Of a DNA stretch of 64,000 nucleotides, positions 20,400 to 30,839 are shown in pieces. A program made the translations under genes and the position numbers. Under the pieces are notes generated by a model. The model saw only the letters and a list, made by a program, of their open reading frames with translations. It was not told the origin of the DNA and did not search any database. Source of the DNA: Gigaspora margarita (Eukaryota > Glomeromycota > Glomeromycetes > Diversisporales > Gigasporaceae); the NCBI GenBank assembly GCA_009809945.1, contig WTPW01000147.1, forward strand, positions 506,976 through 570,975, in the 5' to 3' direction. Each line of letters begins with the position of its first letter. Position 1 is the first letter of the stretch.

Positions 20400-20828
20400 A
20401 TAAAGCCTCACTTCATCTGGTTACTTCAAACAGGACCTAGATGCAACCCATTGCAGTGACCCTAGAGAGATCACATGCCAGAAGCTTCTACTTGAGCACC
20501 AAAAAGTAATTTTATCTAAATGGATCAGTAGCACCATGAGTTCATATAGTATCATATTGATCCAGACTTGAGCCTCACATTATATCTCAAAACTTCAGTT
20601 ATTCCAATTCAGGGTCCTAGCATGATTTTCTTCATGGCCACAAATTCTCAAAATAATGGCTACCCAATTAAGTTTGTTGTATAATGTCCTGGGTTTTTAT
20701 CTTTCATGGTATTTCAGTTCCCAAACTGGCTAGCTTTTTTATTTTACCTTTGGAAGGAATTAAACTGGCAGCTTGCAATTTGTATCCTCAGAGCATAACC
20801 ACTATGCTATTGACCAAGAGGACAAAAT
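20400..20828 (-). mobile_element. Possible tRNA-derived SINE (minus strand)
   Basis: On the minus strand the right end (20828-20757) has TAGCATAGTGGTTATGC, a match to the polymerase III A box with a GCAT/ATGC D stem, followed by CAGTTTAATTCC, a weak B box. The body to about 20400 is GC-richer than its neighbours and single-copy in the window. No tail or TSD was identified, so the left boundary is a guess. Confidence 0.45.
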
Positions 20829-21937
20829 ATGAAATATAATTAATTTTTGCGTATCAAAATTTAATTTATTACTAAAACTAGCTCAACAGGTGCACTTATA
20901 CTTGCTAAAATCATTTATTGTGCCTATTTGCCTTCTTGTAATTATTAGATTAATAAATTATTTATTATACTTGCTAAATGCTATAAAGTAAATAAATTTA
21001 GAATAATTAGCAAATATTCATAACTTAACAATTTAATTTAATTATTTAGAAATATTAACAATTCTATACTTACAAATTAGACTATTTAAAATTAGAACTT
21101 TGTTTAGTATTATTTATAGAAATACAGTGTACTAAAAGATAACTGAAATATTCCAATTACTGTACAAACTATTATATCAACTAATTTGTCACTTCTATTT
21201 GTTTAAATGAAAATAATTCAGATAGGTATTATTCACTTCAAATAGCTTATTACAAATAAAGTTAATTAAAAGCAAAAATTAAAAAAAAGTAAAAATTGCT
21301 AAAAGCTTATTTTAAATACTTGAATTAATAATAAATATAATTTATACGCACAGGTTAAATAAAATTAAAGAGTAAATCTATTTGTTACTGGTATTAACAG
21401 TTTTGTGACAATAATAATCCAAGATCAGGTATAATATTACACCTAATTGTATATTATGAAAACATAATAAAAAATGCTATTTTCAAAAATATCATAATAA
21501 GAGCTATATCATTAATAACCTAATTATTTTTTATTAGAGGCCTACACCTCTTCCCTCTTCTTAATATAAATTTGGTCAGGTTCCTATATATAATTTTAAT
21601 ATTTTTTACTCCTCTCTACCTAAAAAATCACCTGATTTTTGTTATTCTTCTAACTTAAAATTGTGACTATGTAAAACTACTTTTTTTCTAGCAAAAAAAA
21701 AATTTCTGTAAAAGTTTACTATTTATTACTCTAGTTCTAATCTTTTCTTTAATTATATCTAACTCTAATAATAATAAATTTGTATTTATTTAGGTTTGTT
21801 TTTATAGTACAATATACAAGGAGTTTTATTACTAGTAACAAGTACATTTTTCAAAATTAAAATAGCAAATATTCATAATTTAACTAAGTTTATAAATCTA
21901 TTCCTGGAATATTATTTTAGAAAATATATATACTGTA

Positions 21938-23225
21938 TTTTTGCAAAATAACAGGCATGAGTGTTATTTAGAAAATTGTACCCCAAAAAATTATGCAATG
22001 CCTCAAAATAATGCCCATGTGTGTACCTAAATAATGTGCACCCATATAAAATCCAGAAACTTGTAATGCCAAAAAGGTTTATATATTAACATAGAATAAA
22101 TATTTAATATTTGATAATCAATAAATTATTAATTTGGTCTTTTGAATCTGTTTTAGCAAATTTCAAGTATATACTATGTACATATTGTACATGTAAAATC
22201 AGGACTTCTACATTATATTTAACTTTTATTTAGTATTATAAAAAAAACTTTATTTATGGTATAGCAATAACACAAAATTCAATTATTATTTAATTCACAG
22301 ACAAGTACTAGAAAGGAACAACTTTGAAGTACTCTTTCAAGAGTAATTTCTTTTTATTCTAAAGTAACTTAGGCTAGAAATTTCTTTTTTTTATTTTTTT
22401 TTTTTTATGATGGCACTGAGATAAAAATAAAAAATAAATTATTAAATATGGGTATTTGCTTTTTTGAATTTTAATATAATGTTCTATTTGGTATCATAAA
22501 TTTTTAATGTCTTATCATATTTTGTGCTTAGATTTTAGCATATGTTTTAATCATAGTTTGAAAAATGCAAAATGGCAGGACAAGATTCTTATATATAAAA
22601 ATATAAATATAATCCATGTGTTTTTTTTAAAAAAAAATAGTAATAAAAGCCCAGATGATTTTCTTATGATAGTCTTATATAACCAGTATTTTTTTGCTTG
22701 TACATATTAGGGTTCCTCAAATTCAAATCAAATCAAATATTGGGTCAATTTGAATTTGATCAAATCAAATTGATCCTGATTTGAATTTGATTTGATTCAA
22801 ATATTTGGATTTGAATTTGATTTGAATTTGATTTGAATTTGATTTGAATTTGATTTGAATTTGATTTGAATTTGATTTGAATTTGAATTTTTAATAGTAA
22901 TTTTCAAATCAAATCAAATATTTGTCAAATCAAATCAAATTTGACCAGTTTTGAATTTTATCAAATCAAATATAGTCAAATTTGAATTTGAATTTGATCA
23001 AATATTTGATTCAAATATTTGAAGTTCAAATCAAATTGTGGAACCCTAGTACATATGTATGTACATACATATATAAAGAATGAAATATATTACTAGCATT
23101 ATTTGAAAAATCAGGTTTATTAATAAATTAATTATTGTTTCAAAATAACACCCATGCATGTACTCTAATTAACATGCATATACTCAAAATAACATGCAGG
23201 TGGAAGTTATTTCACAAAATATAGT
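21938..23225. mobile_element. DNA transposon remnant of about 1.3 kb carrying a nested MITE
   Basis: Left end TACTGTATTTTTGCAAAATA then ACAGGCATGAGTGTTATTT; right end on the other strand TAGTACTATATTTTGTGAAA then TAACTTCC, CCTGCATGTTATTTTG. Each end also has direct repeats of the form CAAAATAA(C/T)(A/G)CCCATG. No transposase is visible. The 22708-23048 MITE is inserted inside. Confidence 0.5.
22708..23048. mobile_element. hAT-type MITE filled with a 12-bp minisatellite
   Basis: Perfect 8-bp TSD GTACATAT at 22700-22707 and 23049-23056. Ends TAGGGTTCCTCAAATTCAAA and, on the other strand, TAGGGTTCCACAATTTGATT. The interior is ATTTGAATTTG-type repetition: seven near-identical tandem copies of TTTGATTTGAAT around 22795-22885, then the inverted form (CAAATCAAAT). 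The whole element can fold into a long AT-rich hairpin. No coding. Confidence 0.85.
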
Positions 23226-23924
23226 ACTATAATTTATAATTAACCTGGCTTAGTTATATAAGTCATATATATTTATTTAAGGCTCAGATATATACTTATA
23301 TGCACAAGTATCAATCTAACCTTATAGCCTCTAACATTGAAGCTTTAATCCTAAATTTTTATTTTATGCACTTCTGCATGACAGGTACAGGATGTAGGTA
23401 AAATTTTTCAGATTATATAAAAATCTTATCTATGATCAAGATTAGCCTTTTTTAGTTATATAAATCATAATAGTATATATAGCATTTTTTTTGTTTATAT
23501 TTTTGTTTTGGTTATATTGTAATTTTTTTGTTGTAGTTTTTTTTTTGTTATTGTTAGTGCCATTGTTTGGAATCATCATATGCATATACATTACTTGGAA
23601 TTGCTATATATTGTTTCTTTGCTTGGATTATTACATATTAGTGCTTTTATCTTGAAATGTTTAATAAAGTAGTACTGAATAGCAATACAGATTTGATAGA
23701 TATACATGGTATAATATAAACTTGCATTCATTGACAGTTAGAGTTAGAGTAAGTTTATATTAGTTAAAAAATTAACTTTGTTAACAAATTTTTTTTAATC
23801 TGCATTTACAAGAACATTTAAATAGCAACATCAAAAACTATGATACTGAAACTAATGAGTTTGCAATAAAATTCCAGTAATACAATGATACAAAATGACA
23901 CCAAACTAGTGATACCAGTGATGA

Positions 23925-24030
23925 TTAATATGTACCTAGGATATATTAATTCAAAAAAGAATAAGTTAAAAAAAGATATTGATTAATATGTACCTAGGAT
24001 GTATTAAATCAAAAAAGGATAAGAAAAAAA
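23925..24030. repeat. Tandem duplication of about 62 bp
   Basis: GATTAATATGTACCTAGGAT followed by GTATTAA.TCAAAAAA and AAGATAT occurs twice in direct succession with few differences. No gene context. The rest of 23060-24710 shows nothing else that I can support. Confidence 0.7.
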
Positions 24031-24725
24031 TATCAATTATTATAGAAAATTCTAGATCTATGATTTTCTACATGCATTACACCAAAAAAATACCATATTG
24101 CTATATATAAGAATGATCATCATACTCTCTATTCTTAAATAATATATACATTAGTTGCAATTGGTTTCCTGCCTTCATAATGCAGCCTGCTCAACAAATG
24201 AAATAAGCAATTGCTATAAACATTGCAGAATTCAAAGAAATATATTTAATAATTCAGATTTTTTTATTTCTTTAACTGAACAGAATAGTAGTGTTGCTAT
24301 GAATCATATTTCTGTGTAAGAGCAGTTCAAATATGCATGTAGTTATACAGTTATATAATTGTACATGCTTCAGTGAATTTTGAATACTAGTGATTACATT
24401 ATGTTAACCGGATCTGGAAGGTAAAGAAAATCATGTCTGAATTTTAATTTTTTTTTCTATGCACTAATCATTGCTATACTACCTGGAATTTGTATTAGTC
24501 AGTGCACAATTGATACTTAGCTGTTATTTATGTACTCAGTAAGCATTTGCTTCTCTGCTTAGCCATCTTTTTGACCTGTTGACTGTGAATGAATAAATTC
24601 AAATTTATTATGACATATATGTTAGAGATAATTGAATCATTAAGTTTTTTGATACTAACAATGTAGATACATAACTTATTGATTCAGGTTCAATCTGTAC
24701 TATAATGAATTGTTGTGATTGGATT

Positions 24726-24826
24726 TATAGTTGGTGGTAGTAGAATTCATAAAAGAAAATTTCAACAATGGTTGCTGATTATTTTTATTGTTGAAATTTT
24801 CTTTTTGAATTCTACTATCAACTATA
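24726..24826. mobile_element. MULE-like hairpin MITE with perfect 9-bp TSD
   Basis: 101 bp; arms TATAGTTGGTGGTAGTAGAA and, on the other strand, TATAGTTGATAGTAGAATTC, each running on through AAAGAAAATTTCAACAAT. Flanked on both sides by GATTGGATT (24717-24725, 24827-24835). A 9-bp duplication is what Mutator-like elements make. The 60-codon frame here is a reading of the hairpin. Confidence 0.75.
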
Positions 24827-25299
24827 GATTGGATTACTCTACTAACCTTATTCTAAAGATTATACAATTTTTGTATCATTGTGATGTTAAATTGTAATTG
24901 GCATACATAATTATTAACATATTTTTTATGTAGTTTTTTCACATGCTTAGATCATATTTGACACATGATCTGATTTATCAAATAAAATCATGAATAAATA
25001 GCCAATTACTGCATGGCATTTTGTCAATCAAAATGTGTGTTATTTTAGTATTTTTTTTAACCAAAAATTTAATAAGGTAGCTGTGCAATGCTATTGACAA
25101 GCTTAACAAAATTTCAGTATAATACTTGATTTACTATTACAAATTGACATATGATACTGTATGTGGTTAAGGCTGATTGGTACTATCATGATAAAACAAT
25201 TGTAAATTGTGATAATATTCTTGATCATAACTTGCTTATCAATATATTAGTCTTAACATTTTGATCATGTTTATATAACTAATCAAAAAAGTATTAAAG

Positions 25300-25490
25300 C
25301 ATTATAACTTGTTATATTGATAAAATTATTTCAATAGTTGAATTAATTTGATAGTTAATTTAATTTCAACTGTTGAACTAATTTTGACTATTTTATTAAT
25401 TTCAACTATTGAAAATAATTTTGGTTTCAATAGTTGAATTTAATTTTCAACTGTTGAAATTTTCAAAATTAAATTTAATTTTACTACCAT
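25300..25490. repeat. Cluster of TTCAACTRTTGAA palindromes
   Basis: Six to seven copies of the 13-bp near-palindrome TTCAACTATTGAA or TTCAATAGTTGAA in both phases, separated by AATTTAATTTTA spacers. Low-complexity in origin; no known site. Confidence 0.6.
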
Positions 25491-25544
25491 CTATAATCAA
25501 ATGGTACCAAAATTATTCAATTCTAATTACTAGATTATAAGATA

Positions 25545-25717
25545 CAGTTAGACCTCCCTAAATGCAAGTCATTGGTCCAAACTTTTGATAGCTTTTATTT
25601 AGAATACAATAAGAAAAATTGCATTTATAGAGGTTAAAAATATATTTGGGCCAGAATTTAAGGTTGCATTTAGAGAGATGTTGCATTTAGAGGGCTGGCA
25701 TTTAGGGAGGTCTGACT
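25545..25717. mobile_element. pogo-type MITE with TA target site
   Basis: Ends CAGTTAGACCTCCCTAAATG and, on the other strand, AGTCAGACCTCCCTAAATGC, flanked by TA on each side. CAGT.RGACCTC is the usual pogo/Tigger terminus. The right half repeats GCATTTAGAGAG-like units. A shorter relative lies at about 54369-54434 (right end on the other strand CAGTCAGACCTCTCTATAAT). Confidence 0.75.
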
Positions 25718-25966
25718 TATTATAAATTAAAAAATACAAATTAAAAAAATAAATTATAATGCAAATACAATTATAGCTTATATACTATTTTTTATAATCT
25801 ATTAAGATCTATTAATCAAAATTAAATGATTTTGATACTATTGATTCATCTTATTAAGATAAATTGAATAGTACCAAAATCATATGATTTTGATCAATAT
25901 TTCTTAATATATTATAATTTAACCAAAATGCACTGTACAAAACAATTTTTAAAATTAACATAAAGT

Positions 25967-26090
25967 AATAAATAACTTTTGATAGACCAGTCCATTTTTG
26001 ATATTTTACTACCAAAATGACTACTTTGAAGAAGCAATTTCAACAAACCCAAACTCACTAAAATCCAATTATGGTCCAGTGCAAAACAAT
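25967..26090 (+). repeat. Dispersed core repeat, single copy
   Basis: AATAACTTTTGATAGACCAG, then TTTTACTACCAAAATGACTA, then CACTAAAATCCAATTATGG: the full order of blocks that defines the core. A further plus-oriented copy lies at about 26470-26605, next to the LINE-I insertion point. Confidence 0.75.
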
Positions 26091-26469
26091 TTGTATACAA
26101 AAAAATCTGTTAAGTTTAATACTAAATAAAGTTATATATATATGATTTATTATTTAAAATTTTTTATATTAAATAAAGTAGATTTCAATCTAACTTTTTA
26201 TATTATTTGTATTATTTTAATACCAATTTATTTTAATAATTTTTAATACAAAACTTTTTGAATTTTTAAAAAAAATTTTTTTTAGAAAAAAAATCTATTT
26301 TAAACATTTACGAAACCAATTTGAATTTTATAAGTTTGTACTATACAAGTGCATTGATGTACATATGATAAACATGTGGTAAAAATTTGAGCAAATTTGG
26401 ATAACTAGTTAAAAAAATTAAGTTTTAAAGTTAGATAATTAATAAATTTATCATATGCTCCAATTTCTG

Positions 26470-26605
26470 GAATTGATAATAACTTTTGATCCACTAATCC
26501 ATTTTGAATGATTTAACTACCAAAATGCTTATCTCAATGAGACGATTCTAACAAGCTCAAAATTATTAAAATCCAATTACAGAATCTCAAGATCATTCAA
26601 CTTTT
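26470..26605 (+). repeat. Dispersed core repeat at the 5' flank of LINE-I
   Basis: ATAACTTTTGATCCACTAAT, GATTTAACTACCAAAATGC, CTCAATGAGACGATTCTAAC, AATCCAATTACAGAATC, GATCATT. The matching plus-oriented copy at 37022-37130 flanks the other side of LINE-I, so LINE-I inserted between two direct core copies. Confidence 0.8.
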
Positions 26606-27042
26606 GTAGTGATTTTAAGTAATTTTTTTATCATTGAATAACCATTGACCAATATTAGAATATTCAAAAACTCTCCTTTGCAGATCTCTCAACCAGAAAT
26701 TTCAGGAAGCAAAAAGCAGGAAAAAGAGAAAAGTTTGCAAGATAACAACACTTGGGGCCAGAAGTAAAAAGAAAGGGCTCAAGAAGTTGCATTAGCACTC
26801 TACAGGAAGGCAAAAAAGACTGCTTTATTAGCGAATAACGGCAAGAAAACCAAAGTTGCCAAGAAAATTCACAAAAAGTAGGGAATCTTGCTACTCCATT
26901 CCTGTAGATCTGTTTGGTTATGCAGAAACGAGAATAGTGCAAACAACAAACATGTGCAATAAGTCATTAGTAAGCATAACATTAAAGGGCACAGAGTTTA
27001 GAAAGTTCTAGAATAACTGAACAACACAATAGAGGTACAGGC

Positions 27043-27194
27043 TAGAGTTGTTGGTAAAACTAGTTAGTTTCACCAGGAACATCCGGTGCACTATTAAAAA
27101 TTTGTTTTTTATAATTATCAGTGCATCAGTTATGGTGCACTAGTCTTGGTGCACCATGGTGCTCTATTGAAGATTTGTTTCACCTGCAACTCTA
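27043..27194. mobile_element. hAT MITE inserted in the LINE-I 5' region
   Basis: 152 bp, ends TAGAGTTGTTGGTAAAAC and, on the other strand, TAGAGTTGCAGGTGAAAC. TSD GTACAGGC (27035-27042) and GTACAGGT (27195-27202). The interior has repeated GGTGCAC(C/T) motifs. It is younger than LINE-I. Confidence 0.8.
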
Positions 27195-28208
27195 GTACAG
27201 GTGCTATTATAATGAAACCCAAATATAGAGTAGTACTGGGCTACTTACTTGACAAGGTGCTACAAAGGTTTGGTGACTAACTAGGACAATTAGAAAATGC
27301 AGAACTAATTAAGACTTTAGAAAATACAAAAATTGAACAAATCAGAGCCAATAAATACACAGTCTTACTATTTGCAGCAGATGTAGAAAAATTGCTGCAG
27401 TTAGAATTTTAGGAGAAGTTATAAAAGAAATTGAGAAAAGAAGCAGGCTTGCAGAGTTTAGATACAAGCTAAAAGAAATGTCTCGCAGCAGGAATTAGCT
27501 GAAGCAAACGCAAATAATATAAAAGAAAAAGGAAATATACAAAGCATAGTGAACTATATAAGAAGAGAGAAGCAAAAAGGAAGTGAATCTCAAGAAGTAA
27601 AAAAAAGAAAAGCGACAGTTGAAGCTGCAAAAGAAACAAAAAAGGTGTTATTAACAGAGAAAGGTAGTCTAGATATAGAAAGAAAAATAGAGAGCCAATA
27701 GCAGAAAGTAAGAGGAGAAAAAATAAAGCCATTAGGAGAAGGAATAAAGACACACAGCCCAATCCAAGAAAAGGAACAAAAAAGTATGAAAGCAGAAGAC
27801 AGAAATACTAGAAACTGAGAGCAGACAATGGAAATAAGAGGGGCACTATTAGAACAAAGTTCTTGGGCACCACACAACAGGCCATGTGCTGACCAAGTGC
27901 TGGCAGTTGCAAGAATCCCAGTATGTAAAGTCCCTGGTGAGACAAGGGACAAAAGAATTAAAATGGTCAAATAGACATTATGAGATAGCAGATATATTAC
28001 AAAAATAGATGAGTGTTTGCAAAAGGTAATGCATGAGTAGAAATCATCTTTGACTGTGAAATAGGTTGAAAAGAAGCTATAGACCATACAAACAGAAAAG
28101 ATAAAGGTTGGTTCAAGATAATTCCAGATGAGACATTAAAGATAAAAAGAGAAGAAGAACAACAAAAAGGTCTGTGAAAGGAACCAAAAAAGGTTAACCA
28201 ACCCAAAT

Positions 28209-28735
28209 AAGACCAAGACATCAAAATACCAAATGGAAAAAGAGAAAGAAAAGCGAATAACTGTGATTACAATATGGGACCTTCCTGAAAGAATAAGTAA
28301 ACAAGAAGTAGAGAATTTGAGCAAAAACCTTGGTATCGTAGAAAGTATTCAAATTAAGCGTAGCAGAAACAGAGCACTTGTGGTAGTAGAAATAAAAGAG
28401 AATATTGTAGAAGAGCATATTCCATAGGTGGTGCCTATAGAGAATGGTAAACTCACCAGAGTGTCAGCTAGAAAAGAAAACTATAAAAAGAAGAGACGCA
28501 AGGCACTAGCATGTAACAAAGTTATATGGAATTCCAGAAGGAGCCTCAGAGACATTGCTACTTTGCAGCTTGAAACAGAAAGGAGTGAAAGCAGTATACA
28601 TACCACACAGGAGAAGCGGTAGCATAAAATAAAGTGCAGTTGTCACATTCAAAAACCAGAAGGATCTAGAAAGTGCAACAACAAAGCCTATAGGATACAA
28701 CAATTGGACTCTCATATGGTCGAATGAGGAAAAGA
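28209..28735 (+). pseudogene. LINE-I ORF1: two RRM-like segments
   Basis: The first segment (28233-28427) encodes RITVITIWDLPERISKQEV, ENLSKNLGIVESIQIKR, RNRALVVVEIKE, with the beta-alpha-beta layout of an RRM (IWDLP as RNP2-like, RALVVVEI as RNP1-like). After an in-frame TAG at 28425 it continues VVPIENGKLTRVSA. The second (about 28517-28735) reads TKLYGIPEGASETLLL, GVKAVYIPHRRSG, SAVVTFKNQKDLES, TKPIGYNNWTLIW, again RRM-like, with a frame change between the two. RRM-bearing ORF1 proteins bind element RNA. Upstream, 27.2-28.2 kb is lysine- and glutamate-rich, probably coiled coil. A basic linker follows to 29.2 kb. Confidence 0.7.
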
Positions 28736-29229
28736 AAAGAGATAGGGTACAAGAAAAGCCTCAGCAAAAGAGAAAAAACGAAGATAGCTGAGGTTGAAGA
28801 AGTAGAAACAGAGAAAACAGATGGAAAAGAGAAGACAGAGGTTTTGACAAAAAAGAAGAGTGTGACAAAAAAAACTACAAGAAACCAGACAAGAAACAGT
28901 ATGAGGAAAAGGAGGTTCAAGCAAAACTAGATAGTCATCAAGAAACTCTACTAAAAATAATGGAAAGGTTTAAAAAAATTAGTGCTAGGTGGGTAGAACC
29001 CACCCAGCACTCCTAAGGGCGCAAGTTGATCAAGCTGCTATAGATAGGGAGATTAAAGATTTTCTGCAAAATGAGAGGAGTGTATTTAATGAGAGAAGAC
29101 TGCTTGAAAGAGAAACAGAAGAGATATCTCCCTATTCTACAAACAAGAAGTGCAGGAAAAGAAAAGAAAAATTAGAAGAAAAAGAGACAAGAAGGAAGTT
29201 ACTAAAAGAAAAATGGAAAAAAGAATATA

Positions 29230-30000
29230 GAAAAGAAATAAAGCTCATATATCATAATATCAATGGGCTCAAAACAAAAGGTTGAAAACTCGAAAGCCTG
29301 CTCAACTGAGCAGAAGAAGAAGTATTGCAATAATAGAAATAATAGAAATGAACGTAGCAGAAAAAGAAGGGAACTTTCTAGCATATAGCACAAATAAGAA
29401 GTATAAAGAATACTAGTCGAGAGTTGTAGAAGAAAAGAAAAAGGGTTCAGGTGGTAGATCCAAATAGAAGATCAATAGAAAAAGCACATAGGTGCAGTAA
29501 AGAGAGTAAGTGAATATATGATAAAGGTTACATTATTTCTAAAGCAGATGGAGTTAGTAATAATAGGAGTATATATGCCACCGAATGACAAGATTGCCAT
29601 GAAATACTTCAACAAAGAATTGTAGAAGTTGTTTCCAAAAGAAAAAATCAGATGCAAATAGCTATCATGGGTGACTTTAATTACACAGCAGACAATGTGC
29701 TAGATAGAATGCACTCTCAAACAGTAAATTACAAAAGGCTACTGATCTTCAACTGGCTAAAGAGGCAAGACTTTAGAGACACTTATAGAGATTTGCATTT
29801 AACAGACTAGGAATACACGTGGTCAAACAAGGAGATCGCAACTAGAATTGATTATATATGGGTGTCTGACAGTCTGATGTCTGGGCTACACAAAGCAAAA
29901 ATTGAAGAAGCAATAGAAGTTACAGAAAGTAACTACAAAATAATATTAGTGGAAATATGGATAGGCCATATAACAGTACAAACAAGTAAGGCTAATGTCA
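29230..30000 (+). pseudogene. LINE-I endonuclease domain (APE type)
   Basis: Peptides in order: IKLIYHNINGLKTKG (start of the domain, NINGL), AETN-like NVAEKEG, MELVIIGVYMPPNDK, AIMGDFNYTADNVLD (GDFN, catalytic Asp/Asn), EYTWSN, ATRIDYIWVSDSL (DYIW) and EVTESNYKIILVEIW, where the usual SDH active-site trio reads SNY. This is the exonuclease-endonuclease-phosphatase fold that nicks target DNA. The frame is broken by stops at 29283 and 29307 and by frame changes, and the final catalytic histidine is absent, so it is dead. Confidence 0.8.
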
Positions 30001-30839
30001 AAAGGAAAGGTTACATGAGAACAGTCTATCTGTATGATCAGGTAACAATTGAAGACTAAGAAAACTATGCACAGGAAGTGCAGAAGCAGTTAGAGAAAGA
30101 AAATGCATTAACCCTGATACAGCAGGAAGAACAAGATACCAAGAGGCAAATTAGAAGAATAAACCAGGCCTGGGACTCAATTGAGATGGCAATACTAATA
30201 GGAGCAAACAGGCATATACCAAAGAAAAAGATATACAATATGGCAGCAAATAGAAGAAATAGTCAAAAACCCAGTTGCAAGGACAGTACATTACAGAGAT
30301 GCAAAGGCTGATCAAGTATACAAAGACAAAAAAAGAACAAGCAGTTGTGGAAGAAGAGAAGCTAGAGGTCATAACAGAATCAGAATGCTAAGTAAGAAGC
30401 TAGAAGTAAATCTTCCAAAGTTACACAGGCAATGGTCTAACGAATAGATTGAAGATATGAAAGGTTGGAAAAGATCTTACGAGAAAGATGAAAGACAGAG
30501 TGGGAGCAAGAGCAAAGGAGGCAAATTGAAGAGAATATAGACAAAAGATGCGCAATGATCAAAACCAATTAAGGAAAAATGATAGCTAGCCTGCTAAATA
30601 GACCATACAAGAAACTAGTACTTGATAGGTATATGGAACAAAGAGAAAAGGAGCCAGTACTCAAATAGAACCAGAAGCAGTAAGAAGAGGTATAGCGGCA
30701 CTTATGAGAATCAATTTAGAAAAAGAGCAACTAGGTTAGAAGAAATGTTAGAAAGATGGAAAGAACTATACAGACCTCGGAAAGACATTAATGAGAAATA
30801 GTATAGCAAAGTAGAAAAGGAGAGAGAGCCAAAAGAATA

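Noticed and set aside
22790-22890. CRISPR-like regular repeat
   Set aside because: Units are 12 bp with no unique spacers, in a eukaryotic MITE; it is a minisatellite.
24715-24897. 60-residue plus-strand frame
   Set aside because: It reads through the 101-bp hairpin MITE and its flank.
27469-28418. Several minus-strand open frames of 60-165 codons
   Set aside because: They are serine-, leucine- and phenylalanine-rich antisense readings of the purine-rich LINE-I plus strand.
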